Part shown: positions 18,140 through 26,438 of the stretch, piece by piece | Position numbering within the stretch: the first letter of the stretch is position 1 | Layout of the letters: each line of letters opens with the position of its first letter | Source: Reyranella massiliensis 521 | GTDB taxonomy: Bacteria; Pseudomonadota; Alphaproteobacteria; Reyranellales; Reyranellaceae | DNA: 64,000 bases | Assembly: GCF_000312425.1 (NCBI RefSeq) | Contig: NZ_HE997181.1 | Coordinates: 9,002-73,001, forward strand | Direction: 5' to 3' | Notes under the pieces: generated by a model | Database searches by the model: none | Seen by the model: the letters and a program-made list of their open reading frames with translations, nothing else | What the model was told of the DNA's origin: nothing | Position numbers and translations under genes: made by a program

Positions 18140-18896
18140 GGCTCCTCCAGAAGGTCGAGAGCGCCAGTGTGGCTTGCCGAAAACACATAGAGGCGGTCAG
18201 GCGGGACCAGTGCCGTCGTCTTGGCGCCACTGGCGATAACGAACCGGGTCGTGAAGCCGGTGCGTGGATCGATCGACTGGATCAGTCCGGGTTCCTCGAT
18301 CGCGACATGCACGAGGCCGCGCGTCGAATTGAAGAAGGTGGCGTCGGGCGAACCGGCGAGCGGCCATTGACTGAGGACCCGTCCGTCCTCTGCATCCATC
18401 TTGACCAGCGCACCTTCATCGCAAGCGATGTAGAGCCGCCGGCTGGCGTGGTCGATGTCGATGCCGTGGGCGCCAGTGACCGGAAGCGGCCAATGATGCA
18501 CGGTGTCGAGTGCAGGCAGGCGGGCCACCAGCATCATCGAGGGGTCGCGGATCGCGAGGAAAACGCGCTCGCCTGCGGAGTCGGTCACGCACCATCGCGG
18601 TCGTCCGGCCAGGCCGATCGCCCAGCGCTGTCCGGTCCGAAGATCGATGGTCTGCAGTTCGGCGCGATGGGTTTCGTCGCCGATGCAGGCGACGATGGCC
18701 AGGTTGGTGGCAGCGACGAATGCCACGCCGTTCGGCCGCGCCTGTGGCAACCTCGATCGTGATCGATCACCTCGACGCGATCCCGACCGGTATGCGCCAC
18801 AAACACCCGTCGGGTCGTCGGGTCGAAAGCGCCGTGATCGAACGACGAACTGGTGCAGTCGGGTATCTCAATGATCCGAATCGTTTTGAGGTGCAT
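18136..18896 (-). pseudogene. YncE-like beta-propeller protein with apparent frameshift
   Basis: Two overlapping frames make one seven-bladed-propeller-like protein. The N-terminal part starts at 18896 (MHLKTIRIIEIPD, then FVAHTGRDRVEVIDHD). The C-terminal part continues from about 18750 (LPQARPNGVAFVAATNLAIVACIGDE to the TGALDLLEEP end). The shift is close to 18751-18752, where the complementary strand has GG and a GGG would restore the frame. Repeated blades (VFLAIRDPSMMLVARLPALDT, RLYIACDEGALVKMDAEDGRV) support the family. There is no signal peptide at the N-terminus. It lies 4 bases after the ChrL-like gene. The cause may be real decay or a homopolymer error. Confidence 0.72.
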
Positions 18897-18900
18897 GTCG

Positions 18901-19808
18901 CTACCGAATGCTTGCCTGAATATTGAGAACCTTCTTGAGAGACTCCGACAAGGCCGCCGCCTTGCCTTTTCCCCAGTAATGGAGGAACAGGTATCGTGGC
19001 TCCTCGTGGCTCATATGCTGGTGGATCGCGACGATGTTGATACCTTCGGTGCGCATCGCCTTCAGGACCGGCTGAAGCTCGTTCTCCGTCATGGCGAAGT
19101 CGCCATCGACGACGGCCCCTCGTCTGTGCCGCCGAAGGATGCCCGTGTGTTGATGCCCATTTCCTTGCCGACATGCGTGCCGTGCATGGTCGCCGACCGG
19201 CCGATAACGACCTTGAACATGCCGCGTTCAGACTGTCCCTTCATGCCCAGTATGGTCTCGAGCGGCGCGGCCGCGATCGCATTGGTCAAAGTGATATTGA
19301 CTGGGAAATTCTTTGCCGGGGTGGGCGTGGCTGCACGAATCTCCGCGATCTTGTCGTAGACGCTCTTCACACCTGCGGCGAGGTCTCCGGCATCACCCAT
19401 GCCGCCGATGTGCATGAAGTACACTCTGGGTTCGTCGAAGAAGAAGTGATTGTGCAGTGCCGTCACTTCCAGGCCCGCCGAGAATGCGGCACTCATGACT
19501 GGATTGACCTCGTCCTCGAAGACGACAGTGTCCCCCATCATCATGACTTTGCCGCCTTGGGCTGGTGTGAATGCTGCCCATGAACCGAGCCCCATGAAGG
19601 GTGGCATCGGCCAGCCATCGACTTGAATTTTCACATCGGTGCGGGGCTTGCCGATCTTGAAGACGTGCTCACCGGCGATGAAAGTGCCTTTGAGGCCGGA
19701 CATGGCTTCGATCTTGGCAGTGTCGAGCGTGGTCGGATTCTGCGCACTTGCGGGAGTGCCCATCAGCATGACCGCACTGATCAGTGCGAGAGAGCATGGT
19801 GTTCGCAT
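18901..19808 (-). pseudogene. LppY/LpqO-family (DUF1259-type, ChrL-like) exported protein with apparent frameshift
   Basis: The N-terminal frame (19808 leftward) encodes a signal peptide ending ASAQ and an LppY/LpqO-type domain (VKIQVDGWPMPPFMGLGSWAAF, ALHNHFFFDEPRVYFMHIGG). A second copy-like segment (TMHGTHVGKEMGINTRASFGGTDEG) then runs out of frame. The expected continuation (VVDGDFAMTENELQPVLKAM, HQHMSHEEPRYLFLHYWG) is present in another frame to 18901. The break is at the C-run 19116-19119 (GGGG on the coding strand); a fifth G would restore one ~300-residue protein. LppY/LpqO proteins are accessory chromate-resistance proteins (ChrL) in Arthrobacter FB24, which fits the neighbouring chr genes. 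Confidence 0.78.
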
Positions 19809-19874
19809 GGCTTCCTCCTTTTCGCTTGGGTGTAGTCCTCCGGTCGGTTTCGCTCACGTTGATGACGTGATTGC

Positions 19875-20327
19875 CTACATCTTCGGTGGCCAGTTGTGCG
19901 TCTCGCCTGTGAGGCTGCGGCACCAGGCATAGAGTGCGTCGTACATCACCATCCCGTGTTTCAGCATTTCATGGTCGTCGGGATAGACGTGGCTGAGGCC
20001 AAGCGAGATGGCGAACAGCCCGGCCGATTGCGGCGTCAGGTCGAGGCGCGATGTATCGGCACCGCGTACGATGTCGGCCAACCTGTCGAGGCCCGGTGCA
20101 TCGAGCCGATACTCGGAAATGAAGGCGTCGAAGCTGCACTTCTCGCCGACATGGCTGAACTTCACGTCGGGAATGTCGTACGGCACGGCGCCGGTTTCCT
20201 TGGCAGTGGCCAGCACGCGATCGGCAGGAACGTAGAGAAACTCCGGCTCCTTCTCGATGAAGCGCTGGATCAGCCATGGACAGGCAATGCGGTCGATCTT
20301 GGGACGTTCGCGAGTAACCCACTTCAT
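19875..20327 (-). CDS. ChrB-domain protein (chromate resistance accessory)
   Basis: A 150-residue stand-alone version of the ChrB C-terminal domain: WVTRERPKIDRIACPWLIQRFIEKEPEFLYVP aligns with the RQGVQIDRIASTWLIRRFIDRRASFKFVP segment of full-length ChrB at 21387-22361. His/Cys/Asp/Glu residues (HVGEKCSFD, DDHEMLKHG) are conserved and could bind metal or chromate. The ATG at 20327 overlaps the stop of the SOD-rhodanese gene (ATGA), so the two are coupled. It probably acts with ChrB/ChrC in chromate detoxification; the exact reaction is not known. Confidence 0.85.
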   Translation of the reverse strand: MKWVTRERPKIDRIACPWLIQRFIEKEPEFLYVPADRVLATAKETGAVPYDIPDVKFSHVGEKCSFDAFISEYRLDAPGLDRLADIVRGADTSRLDLTPQSAGLFAISLGLSHVYPDDHEMLKHGMVMYDALYAWCRSLTGETHNWPPKM

Positions 20328-21265
20328 GTCTTTTCTCCTTCCTGCAGCGGTTCGGTCGGCAGGCCGTCGGCACGCCAGGTGCCAATGCCGCCGGCGACCG
20401 TGACTGCATCTATGCCGTGCTCGCGCAGCCTGGCCGCGCAGTTGCCGCCGATCTCGAAACCCCAGGCGCAATAGACGAGCGCTTTGGCGCCGCGGGGAAG
20501 CGAGGCCGCGATCTCGTCGACCTTGTCGGGCGGCGCCCGGCGCGCGCCGTGCAGTCGCATCGGGACGGAAGTCGCGTCGTCGGCCAGTCGGGCATCGATC
20601 ACGATGAGATCGGGGTCGGCTTCGAGCATCTTTTGTGCAGCGATCGTCTGGACAACGTGCGGCTTGGGCTCTGCCGACGTGCCCTCGAAGCGGGCAGCAA
20701 CGCGTGGCCAGGCGATATTGGCCATGAAGGCGTCGACGTAGGCCGCGGCATTGCTGCCGAAGTCGACGTGATAGGCGTGCTCGTACATATCGAGCGCCAG
20801 CAGCGGTGTTCCGCCGGCGAGGCCGTGCATGTGGTCGGGCGCCCATACGTTCGACAGCGTGCCGTCACGCGGCGAGCGCGTCAGCAGCACCCAGCCCGAA
20901 CCACCGCCCAGCGCTTTGCCTATCGCCACGAACTCGGCGCGCCACCGCGCCAGCGATCCGAAGTCACGCACAATGCACTGGGCCAGCGCGCCGGTCGGAT
21001 CGCCGCCGCCTGCTTCACCCAGGTTCTCGAAATAGGCCTCGTGCAGGAGCATCGAGTTGGTCGCGATCAGTTCCTCGCGCTTCAACCCATTGAGGCGAAA
21101 ACCTGGAGCAGTCGTCGGATCGAGGGCCGACAACTCGCTGTGGATGGCGTTCAGCCGGCGAACGGCTCCACCGTAGTTGTTCTCGTAGTGGCTGGCGATC
21201 AGCCGGGCCGACAGGCCGTTCAACCGGGGTGGTTTGAAGGAGAGGGGGCGGGCGCGGAAAGACAT
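20324..21265 (-). CDS. Fe/Mn superoxide dismutase-rhodanese fusion (ChrC-like)
   Basis: A 313-residue two-domain protein. Residues ~15-195 form an iron/manganese SOD domain with all four predicted metal ligands (His26, His75, Asp159, His163 in the LDMYEHAYH motif). Residues ~200-310 form a rhodanese domain with catalytic Cys266 (VYCAWGFEIGG). The usual SOD second-shell stretch GKHHQTY is replaced by ENNYGGA, so the gateway His/Tyr are missing. ChrC proteins of chr operons are SOD-like and protect against superoxide made during chromate reduction. The gene is divergent from chrB across a 121-base operator region and is first in the leftward operon. Confidence 0.88.
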   Translation of the reverse strand: MSFRARPLSFKPPRLNGLSARLIASHYENNYGGAVRRLNAIHSELSALDPTTAPGFRLNGLKREELIATNSMLLHEAYFENLGEAGGGDPTGALAQCIVRDFGSLARWRAEFVAIGKALGGGSGWVLLTRSPRDGTLSNVWAPDHMHGLAGGTPLLALDMYEHAYHVDFGSNAAAYVDAFMANIAWPRVAARFEGTSAEPKPHVVQTIAAQKMLEADPDLIVIDARLADDATSVPMRLHGARRAPPDKVDEIAASLPRGAKALVYCAWGFEIGGNCAARLREHGIDAVTVAGGIGTWRADGLPTEPLQEGEKT

Positions 21266-21279
21266 CGGACCCTCGGCGG

Positions 21280-21295
21280 TGATACACTCGTATCA
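21280..21295. promoter_or_regulatory. Candidate ChrB operator (palindrome plus distant inverted copy)
   Basis: TGATAC-ACTC-GTATCA is a perfect 6+6 palindrome just upstream of the SOD-rhodanese start. Its ACTCGTATC part (21286-21294) reappears inverted as GATACGAGT at 21370-21378, ending 8 bases before the chrB ATG. Two related sites flanking a divergent promoter region suit the chromate-responsive regulator ChrB, whose gene is adjacent. AT-rich promoter-like sequence lies between (21335-21370). Confidence 0.55.
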
Positions 21296-21369
21296 GTGGG
21301 GAAATACTGCCGTTGGTCTGGCTGCGCAAGGGAAATATGATATAAATGTTTCAAAAAATTATGATATGA

Positions 21370-21378
21370 GATACGAGT
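21370..21378. promoter_or_regulatory. Inverted copy of the candidate ChrB operator half
   Basis: GATACGAGT is the exact reverse complement of 21286-21294. It sits at the chrB translation start region, where a bound regulator would block the promoter or early transcript of chrB-chrA. Confidence 0.45.
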
Positions 21379-21386
21379 GAACTAGA

Positions 21387-22361
21387 ATGAATGGTGAAGC
21401 CTCCCAAGCCGCGCGATGGCTGCTGCTGATCCACCAACTGCCGACCAAGCCTGCCTATGCGCGGGTGAAGATCTGGCGGCGCCTGAAGGGGCTGGGCGCG
21501 GTGACGGTGAAGAACTCGGTCTACGCGTTGCCCAGCAATGTGGAGACCCGCGAGGACTTCACCTGGCTGATCAAGGAGATCGCTGAACTGGGCGGCGAGG
21601 GCTTCGTCTGTGAGGCGACCCTTGTCGACGGCCTCGACGATGGCGAGGTCCGGGCATTGTTCGGTGCTGCGCGCGACGAAGACTATGCAGAGGTCGCTGC
21701 GGCAGCGCGCGAGCTGTCTGCCAGGTGTTCGAGTTCGAGTCGCGCCGAGTTGGCCGGCCCGGTGGCGCGATTGCGCAAGCAGCTCGACGAGATCATCGCC
21801 ATCGATTTCTTCGGCGCCGATGGGCGCGAGCCCACGGAAGGTCTCGTGTCGGGGCTGCAAGCCGAACTGCAGCGCGAGGAGGAGGCTATGAGCGCTGATG
21901 ATAGCGAAGGCCTGCCCACTGGAAAGTTGCAGGATCGCGTCTGGGTAACGCGCCAGGGCGTGCAGATCGATCGCATTGCCTCGACGTGGTTGATCCGTCG
22001 CTTCATCGACAGGCGTGCCAGCTTCAAGTTCGTGCCGGGTACGGGCTATGTGGCACTGCCGGGTGAACTGCGCTTCGACATGTTCGAAGGCGAGTTCACC
22101 CATCGTGGCGATCGCTGCACCTTCGAGGTCCTGCTGGAGGAAGCTGCTTTGGATGATCCGGCCTTGGCCGCCATCGGGGAAATCATCCACGACATCGACC
22201 TCAAGGATGGCAAGTACGGGCGCGAAGAAGCGGCAGGCATACGAATCCTGATCGCGGGCATCGCTTCTTCACATAACAATGATAGTCAGCGTCTGGAGCG
22301 CGGTGCAGCGGTCTTCGACGATCTCTACCGGTCCTTTTCAGGCAAGCAGGTCAGCATATGA
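21387..22361 (+). CDS. chrB: Chromate resistance regulator ChrB
   Basis: A 324-residue ChrB. The N-terminal half (WLLLIHQLPTKPAYARVKIWRRLKGLGAVTVKNSVYALP) is the regulatory/DNA-binding-type region. The C-terminal half (RQGVQIDRIASTWLIRRFID to YRSFSGKQ) is the ChrB domain. ChrB of Ochrobactrum tritici senses chromate and controls the chr operon. The start ATG at 21387 follows the inverted-repeat region. The gene overlaps chrA by four bases (ATGA), so regulator and transporter are coupled. Confidence 0.92.
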   Translation: MNGEASQAARWLLLIHQLPTKPAYARVKIWRRLKGLGAVTVKNSVYALPSNVETREDFTWLIKEIAELGGEGFVCEATLVDGLDDGEVRALFGAARDEDYAEVAAAARELSARCSSSSRAELAGPVARLRKQLDEIIAIDFFGADGREPTEGLVSGLQAELQREEEAMSADDSEGLPTGKLQDRVWVTRQGVQIDRIASTWLIRRFIDRRASFKFVPGTGYVALPGELRFDMFEGEFTHRGDRCTFEVLLEEAALDDPALAAIGEIIHDIDLKDGKYGREEAAGIRILIAGIASSHNNDSQRLERGAAVFDDLYRSFSGKQVSI

Positions 22362-23716
22362 AAGAGCACGGCGTTCCCTTCGGCGAAGCCATGAAGGTAT
22401 GGGCGCGCGTCGCCGCCCTTTCCTTCGGCGGGCCGGCCGGACAGATCGCGGTGATGCATCGCATCATCGTCGAGGAGAAGAAGTGGATCGGCGAGCAGCG
22501 TTTCCTGCAGGCGCTGAACTACTGCACCCTGCTGCCCGGCCCGGAGGCGCAGCAGCTGGCGACCTATATCGGCTGGCTCATGCATCGCACGGCCGGGGGG
22601 CTCGTTGCGGGCACGCTGTTCGTCCTGCCGGGCCTCGCCTGCATCATGGTCCTGTCCTGGGTCTACGTGCTGCTGGGCAAGATCTCGCTGGTCCAGGGGC
22701 TGTTCTTCGGCCTGAAGGCGGCCGTGCTGGTGATCGTGGTCGAGGCGGTGCTGCGGGTCGGCAAGCGGGCCTTGCGCAACAATGTCATGCGGTCGCTGGC
22801 GGCCGCGGCCTTCGTCGCCATCTTCTTCTATGGCATGCCTTTTCCCCTGATCATTGCGACCGCGGGGCTGATCGGCTTCGTCGGGGCCAAGCTCGGTTGG
22901 GCGCCGTTCCGGAGCGGCGGCGGCCATGGCGCGGCGGGGCCCGGTCAGATCTCGGATGCGCAGTCGCTGCTGGGCGAGGAAACGCCGCCGCATGCCCGGC
23001 CCAACCTGCGCTGGACGCTGGCGATCGGCAGCCTGTTCTTGGCGTTGTGGCTGGTGCCGGTGGCGCTGCTATGGTTCGGCCGCGGCCCGGAAGATGCTTT
23101 CGCGCAGATCGCGGTGTTCTTCAGCAAGATGGCGGTCGTGACCTTCGGCGGCGCCTATGCCGTGCTGGCCTATGTCGCCCAGCAGGCCGTCGACAATTAT
23201 GGCTGGGTCACCGCCGGTGAGATGCTGGACGGGCTCGGCATGGCGGAATCGACGCCCGGTCCGCTGATCATGGTGACGCAGTTCGTGGGCTTCCTCGGCG
23301 CCTGGCGCGACCCTGGAGGACTGAACCCCCTGCTGGCGGGAACCCTGGGCGGCCTGCTCACCACCTGGGTCACGTTCACGCCGTGCTTCCTCTGGATCTT
23401 CGTCGGTGCTCCGTTCGTCGAGGCGTTGCGCGCCAACAGGGCGCTGGCCGGTGCGCTTAGCGCGATCACCGCAGCGGTCGTGGGCGTGATCCTGAACCTT
23501 GCCGTCTGGTTCGGCCTGCAAGTCCTCTTCGCCGAATTGCGGCCGGTCGCCGTGCTGGGGGCGACTTTCGATCTGCCAGTGCTGGCCTCGGCCAGCCTGC
23601 CGGCCGTCGCCCTGGCCGCCTGCTGCGCCGTCGCGATCTTTCGCTTCAAGTTCGGGATGGTTCCGGTCCTGCTGGCCAGCTCGATCGCCGGTATCCTCTA
23701 CGCATTGATGCTATAG
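22358..23716 (+). CDS. chrA: Chromate transporter ChrA (two-domain CHR family)
   Basis: A 452-residue membrane protein with two homologous CHR domains (about 1-190 and 225-450). Signatures are SFGGPAGQIAVMHRIIVEEKKWI and LPGPEAQQLATYIGW in the first half, and TFGGAYAVLAYVAQQAV with ESTPGPLIMVTQFVGF in the second. ChrA exports chromate from the cytoplasm using the proton gradient. It overlaps chrB and is followed after 9 bases by a DUF3297 gene and then the DmeF-like exporter. Confidence 0.93.
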   Translation: MKEHGVPFGEAMKVWARVAALSFGGPAGQIAVMHRIIVEEKKWIGEQRFLQALNYCTLLPGPEAQQLATYIGWLMHRTAGGLVAGTLFVLPGLACIMVLSWVYVLLGKISLVQGLFFGLKAAVLVIVVEAVLRVGKRALRNNVMRSLAAAAFVAIFFYGMPFPLIIATAGLIGFVGAKLGWAPFRSGGGHGAAGPGQISDAQSLLGEETPPHARPNLRWTLAIGSLFLALWLVPVALLWFGRGPEDAFAQIAVFFSKMAVVTFGGAYAVLAYVAQQAVDNYGWVTAGEMLDGLGMAESTPGPLIMVTQFVGFLGAWRDPGGLNPLLAGTLGGLLTTWVTFTPCFLWIFVGAPFVEALRANRALAGALSAITAAVVGVILNLAVWFGLQVLFAELRPVAVLGATFDLPVLASASLPAVALAACCAVAIFRFKFGMVPVLLASSIAGILYALML

Positions 23717-23725
23717 AAGGGCATC

Positions 23726-23968
23726 ATGACCGACACACTCCCCGACCGCCTTTCCACCAATCCCAAGAGCCCCCATTACGACGAAGCGCTGTTACAGCGC
23801 GGTGTCGGCATCAAGTTCGATGGGCAAGAGAAAACCAACGTCGAAGAGTATTGCGTGAGCGAGGGCTGGATCCGCGTCGCCGTGGGCAAGACGATGGATC
23901 GCCACGGCAACCCGCTCACCGTCAAGCTCAAGGGCAAGGTCGAGCCCTATCTCGAGAAAAAGGCATGA
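23726..23968 (+). CDS. DUF3297-family small protein
   Basis: An 80-residue protein that matches the DUF3297 pattern throughout (NPKSPHYDEALLQRGVGIKFDG, SEGWIRVAVGKTMDR, KLKGKVEPYLEKK). There is no signal peptide or membrane helix; it is a small basic cytoplasmic protein of unknown role. It lies 9 bases after chrA and 3 bases before the cation exporter gene on the same strand, so it is probably co-transcribed with them. Confidence 0.85.
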   Translation: MTDTLPDRLSTNPKSPHYDEALLQRGVGIKFDGQEKTNVEEYCVSEGWIRVAVGKTMDRHGNPLTVKLKGKVEPYLEKKA

Positions 23969-23971
23969 GGC

Positions 23972-24970
23972 ATGCACAGTCATACGCTCGATAGCTGGCA
24001 GCACGAGCACGTCTTTCTGGGCGCCGCGCACGAGCGCAACGAGCGGCGCACCTGGGCCGTCGTCGGCCTGACAGCCGCCATGACGGTGATCGAGATCGCC
24101 GGCGGCACCTTCTTCGGCTCGATGGCCCTGCTGGCCGACGGCTGGCACATGTCGACCCATGCGGGGGCGCTGGCCATTGCGGCCTTCGCCTATCGTTACG
24201 CCCGGCGCCATGCGCACGATCCGCGCTTTGCCTTCGGCACCGGCAAGCTGGGCGATCTCGCGGGCTTTGCCAGCGCCGTCGTGCTGGCGCTCATCGCCCT
24301 GGCAATCGGCTGGGAATCGGCGCTGAGATTCTTCCAGCCCGTCACCATTCACTATCCTGAAGCCACCGCCATCGCCGTCGTGGGATTGTTCGTCAATCTG
24401 GCGAGCGCCTGGATGCTGGGCGGCGATCACACGCATGGCCACGATCACCATCGCCATCACGACCATGATCGCGATCATGATCACGGACATGATCATGGGC
24501 ACCATCATGAACGGGCTCATCATCGCGACCATCACCGGCACACCGATCACAACATGCGTGCCGCGTTCTGGCACGTGATGGCCGATGCGCTGACATCGGT
24601 GCTGGCCATCGTCGGGCTGTTGGCTGCCTGGGCCTATGGCTGGACCTGGCTGGATCCTGCAGTCGGCATTCTGGGGGCCATCGTGATCGCCCATTGGTCG
24701 TGGCGGTTGATCCGCGACGCCGGCGCGGTGTTGCTCGATGCCGCGCCCGATGCGGCGCTGGCGCAGACGATCCGCGCCCGGCTGGAACGCGGCCACGACA
24801 GCATCGTGGACCTCCATGTCTGGCGCCTCGGGCCCGGCCATCACGGTGCAATCGTCTCGCTGGTCGTGGATCAGCCGCAGCCGGTCCAGACCTACAAGGT
24901 GCGGCTGGCCGACATCGCGGGCCTCTCGCATGTCACGGTCGAGGTCCATCAGTGCCCCGGTGAACATTGA
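23972..24970 (+). CDS. DmeF-like cation diffusion facilitator
   Basis: A 332-residue CDF-family exporter. The N-terminal SWQHEHVFLGAAHERNERRTW and EIAGGTFFGSMALLADGWHMSTHAGAL (HxxxD-type metal site on helix 2) are typical of DmeF. A 40-residue loop between helices 4 and 5 is almost entirely His, Asp and Arg. The second site (HVMADALTSV) precedes the last helices and a cytoplasmic domain. DmeF proteins export Co2+ and Ni2+. The chrB-chrA-DUF3297-CDF layout suggests one metal resistance unit. The His-rich loop is encoded by a local run of GATCATGATC-like repeats. Confidence 0.87.
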   Translation: MHSHTLDSWQHEHVFLGAAHERNERRTWAVVGLTAAMTVIEIAGGTFFGSMALLADGWHMSTHAGALAIAAFAYRYARRHAHDPRFAFGTGKLGDLAGFASAVVLALIALAIGWESALRFFQPVTIHYPEATAIAVVGLFVNLASAWMLGGDHTHGHDHHRHHDHDRDHDHGHDHGHHHERAHHRDHHRHTDHNMRAAFWHVMADALTSVLAIVGLLAAWAYGWTWLDPAVGILGAIVIAHWSWRLIRDAGAVLLDAAPDAALAQTIRARLERGHDSIVDLHVWRLGPGHHGAIVSLVVDQPQPVQTYKVRLADIAGLSHVTVEVHQCPGEH

Positions 24971-24999
24971 GACGGCGATGCGTGCTGACACGGCCCGGG

Positions 25000-25170
25000 C
25001 TGGACGAGGCCGTCGTCTATCGTCTGGCCAAGGCGCTGCACGCGGCCGAGGCCCAGCCGTCGCGTCGGCTTGCAGACACAACGGCCAAGAATACTCTGGC
25101 CGTGACGCCCGGCGGACGATTGCATGCCGGCGTGGTGTGTTACTTCAAGGAAGCGGGCCTCGATCCCTAG
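25000..25170 (+). pseudogene. Remnant of a TAXI-type TRAP transporter receptor
   Basis: The frame LDEAVVYRLAKALHAAEAQ...TPGGRLHAGVVCYFKEAGL resembles the extreme C-terminus of TAXI-family TRAP solute receptors (the part with LHPGAxRYYRExG). There is no signal peptide or upstream domain; the dmeF-like gene ends at 24970. It looks like the tail of a deleted gene left after a rearrangement. The resemblance is from memory of the family and covers only ~55 residues. Confidence 0.45.
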
Positions 25171-25306
25171 CGTCAGTATTCGATATGGAAAGGGGTGCGC
25201 ATCGAACCGCTGATGCCGGGGCGCGCACCGGGTGGATGATCGAAGGATCGTCAGCATCGTCGGGTTGCGCATTCGGTTTCGGCAGCAGGTTTGCTACCGT
25301 CAAGCA

Positions 25307-25969
25307 ATGGTTTCCCACCCAGGTTTTCACGAATGGCATCATCGATCGGCAGACGGTGCCCTATCGTCAATTTTTCCAGACGGTTGTCGCGACGTCCTGG
25401 TGATCAGAAAGCCGAGGGAAGCGCCCAGTGTGGTCCTGACCCAACTTGATCTTCGCGTTCGCACCATCGGCCTTGCGGCTGGGACGGAAATCACTGGCTA
25501 TCGGCTTCGGCCCGGCGCGGTAGTCGACAAGGCCGTCCTGCACGCAATCTCTCTCGCGCCCGAGAAAGCGCCGTCCATTCTCGCCGAAGTCGTCGCCTTG
25601 CCGTCCGACCTGGAGGAGGTGATCGGCGCTTGCACGCAGTCCGTCGGCGGTCTGGGCGCCATCTCCGGCAATCTCGGAGTGTCGGTCCGGACGATACAGC
25701 GGCTATTCCGAGCCGCCGCTTTGCCACCTCCGGACTTCTGGCGCCTGCTCGCTCGGGCAAGGCGGGCGGTCGGCCTCCTGCAATCGAGCACCTCTTTGGC
25801 AGATATCGCGGGCGATTGCGGGTACAGCGACCAGGCCCATATGACGCGCGAAACCCTTAGATGGTTTCAAAAGAGCCCGGCGCGGATACGTCGTGATGTC
25901 CACCTTCACCATCTCTTGTCTCAGCCGGGACTCGGCAACTGGACCGGCGAGCAGATCTCGACCAGGTAA
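25307..25969 (+). CDS. AraC-family transcriptional regulator
   Basis: A 220-residue regulator from the ATG at 25307 (MVSHPGFHEWHH). An upstream in-frame GTG at 25232 would add a poorly conserved leader. The C-terminal third has the two AraC helix-turn-helix motifs (GNLGVSVRTIQRLFRAA and SLADIAGDCGYSDQAHMTRETLRWFQKSP). The N-terminal part (SSIFPDGCRDVLVIR) is a DUF6597-like sensor. Its last 49 bases overlap the convergent VOC gene, which may be its target; this is inference. Confidence 0.85.
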   Translation: MVSHPGFHEWHHRSADGALSSIFPDGCRDVLVIRKPREAPSVVLTQLDLRVRTIGLAAGTEITGYRLRPGAVVDKAVLHAISLAPEKAPSILAEVVALPSDLEEVIGACTQSVGGLGAISGNLGVSVRTIQRLFRAAALPPPDFWRLLARARRAVGLLQSSTSLADIAGDCGYSDQAHMTRETLRWFQKSPARIRRDVHLHHLLSQPGLGNWTGEQISTR

Positions 25970-26316
25970 CCATCGGGATCGCTGACATAGGAAGTTGTCT
26001 GGCCCCAAGGTTCGTCCCGCACATCCTGCACGAGGGCGGCGCCGGCCGACAACGCCCGGCGAAGCGCGCCGGAAACGTCTCCGGTCTCGAACGCCAATTC
26101 GAAGACTGGCGCCTTGGCGTCCGGTTTGGCGGGATGCTTCCCAAGGCGGCGCATGAGGGCGACGGAGGAGAATGCCAACTTCGTCTCGCCGGTTACAAGC
26201 TCCCCATAGTCGCCGGACTCATGAAGGAAGCCGCGACTCAGCGCAAAGGCACGTTCGTAGAAATCGATCGAAGCTCCAACATCGTCGACGTAGAGAATAG
26301 TGTATCTGAAGATCAT
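25921..26316 (-). CDS. VOC-family (glyoxalase/bleomycin-resistance fold) protein
   Basis: A 131-residue VOC protein: MIFRYTILYVDDVGASIDFYERAF at the start and DEPWGQTTSYVSDPDGYLVEI at the end are the paired beta-alpha-beta-beta-beta motifs. The last holds the usual metal-binding Glu. The substrate is unknown. It is convergent with and overlaps the AraC-family gene. Confidence 0.87.
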   Translation of the reverse strand: MIFRYTILYVDDVGASIDFYERAFALSRGFLHESGDYGELVTGETKLAFSSVALMRRLGKHPAKPDAKAPVFELAFETGDVSGALRRALSAGAALVQDVRDEPWGQTTSYVSDPDGYLVEICSPVQLPSPG

Positions 26317-26438
26317 CGCGGGCTCCCGACGCAGAAGTGTTCACCCTCCTAGCGAGACGCATGTCCCCCGTATTGAAGGATCGCGACAACGCGGCCGAAG
26401 CGGCGAGAGGGGGTTAATCACCTGGAAGCATGATGGGC

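Noticed and set aside
24430..24550. Run of short GATCATGATC-like repeats resembling a repeat array
   Set aside because: It encodes the His/Asp-rich metal loop of the DmeF-like exporter in frame; the repetition follows codon use, with no spacers as in CRISPR.
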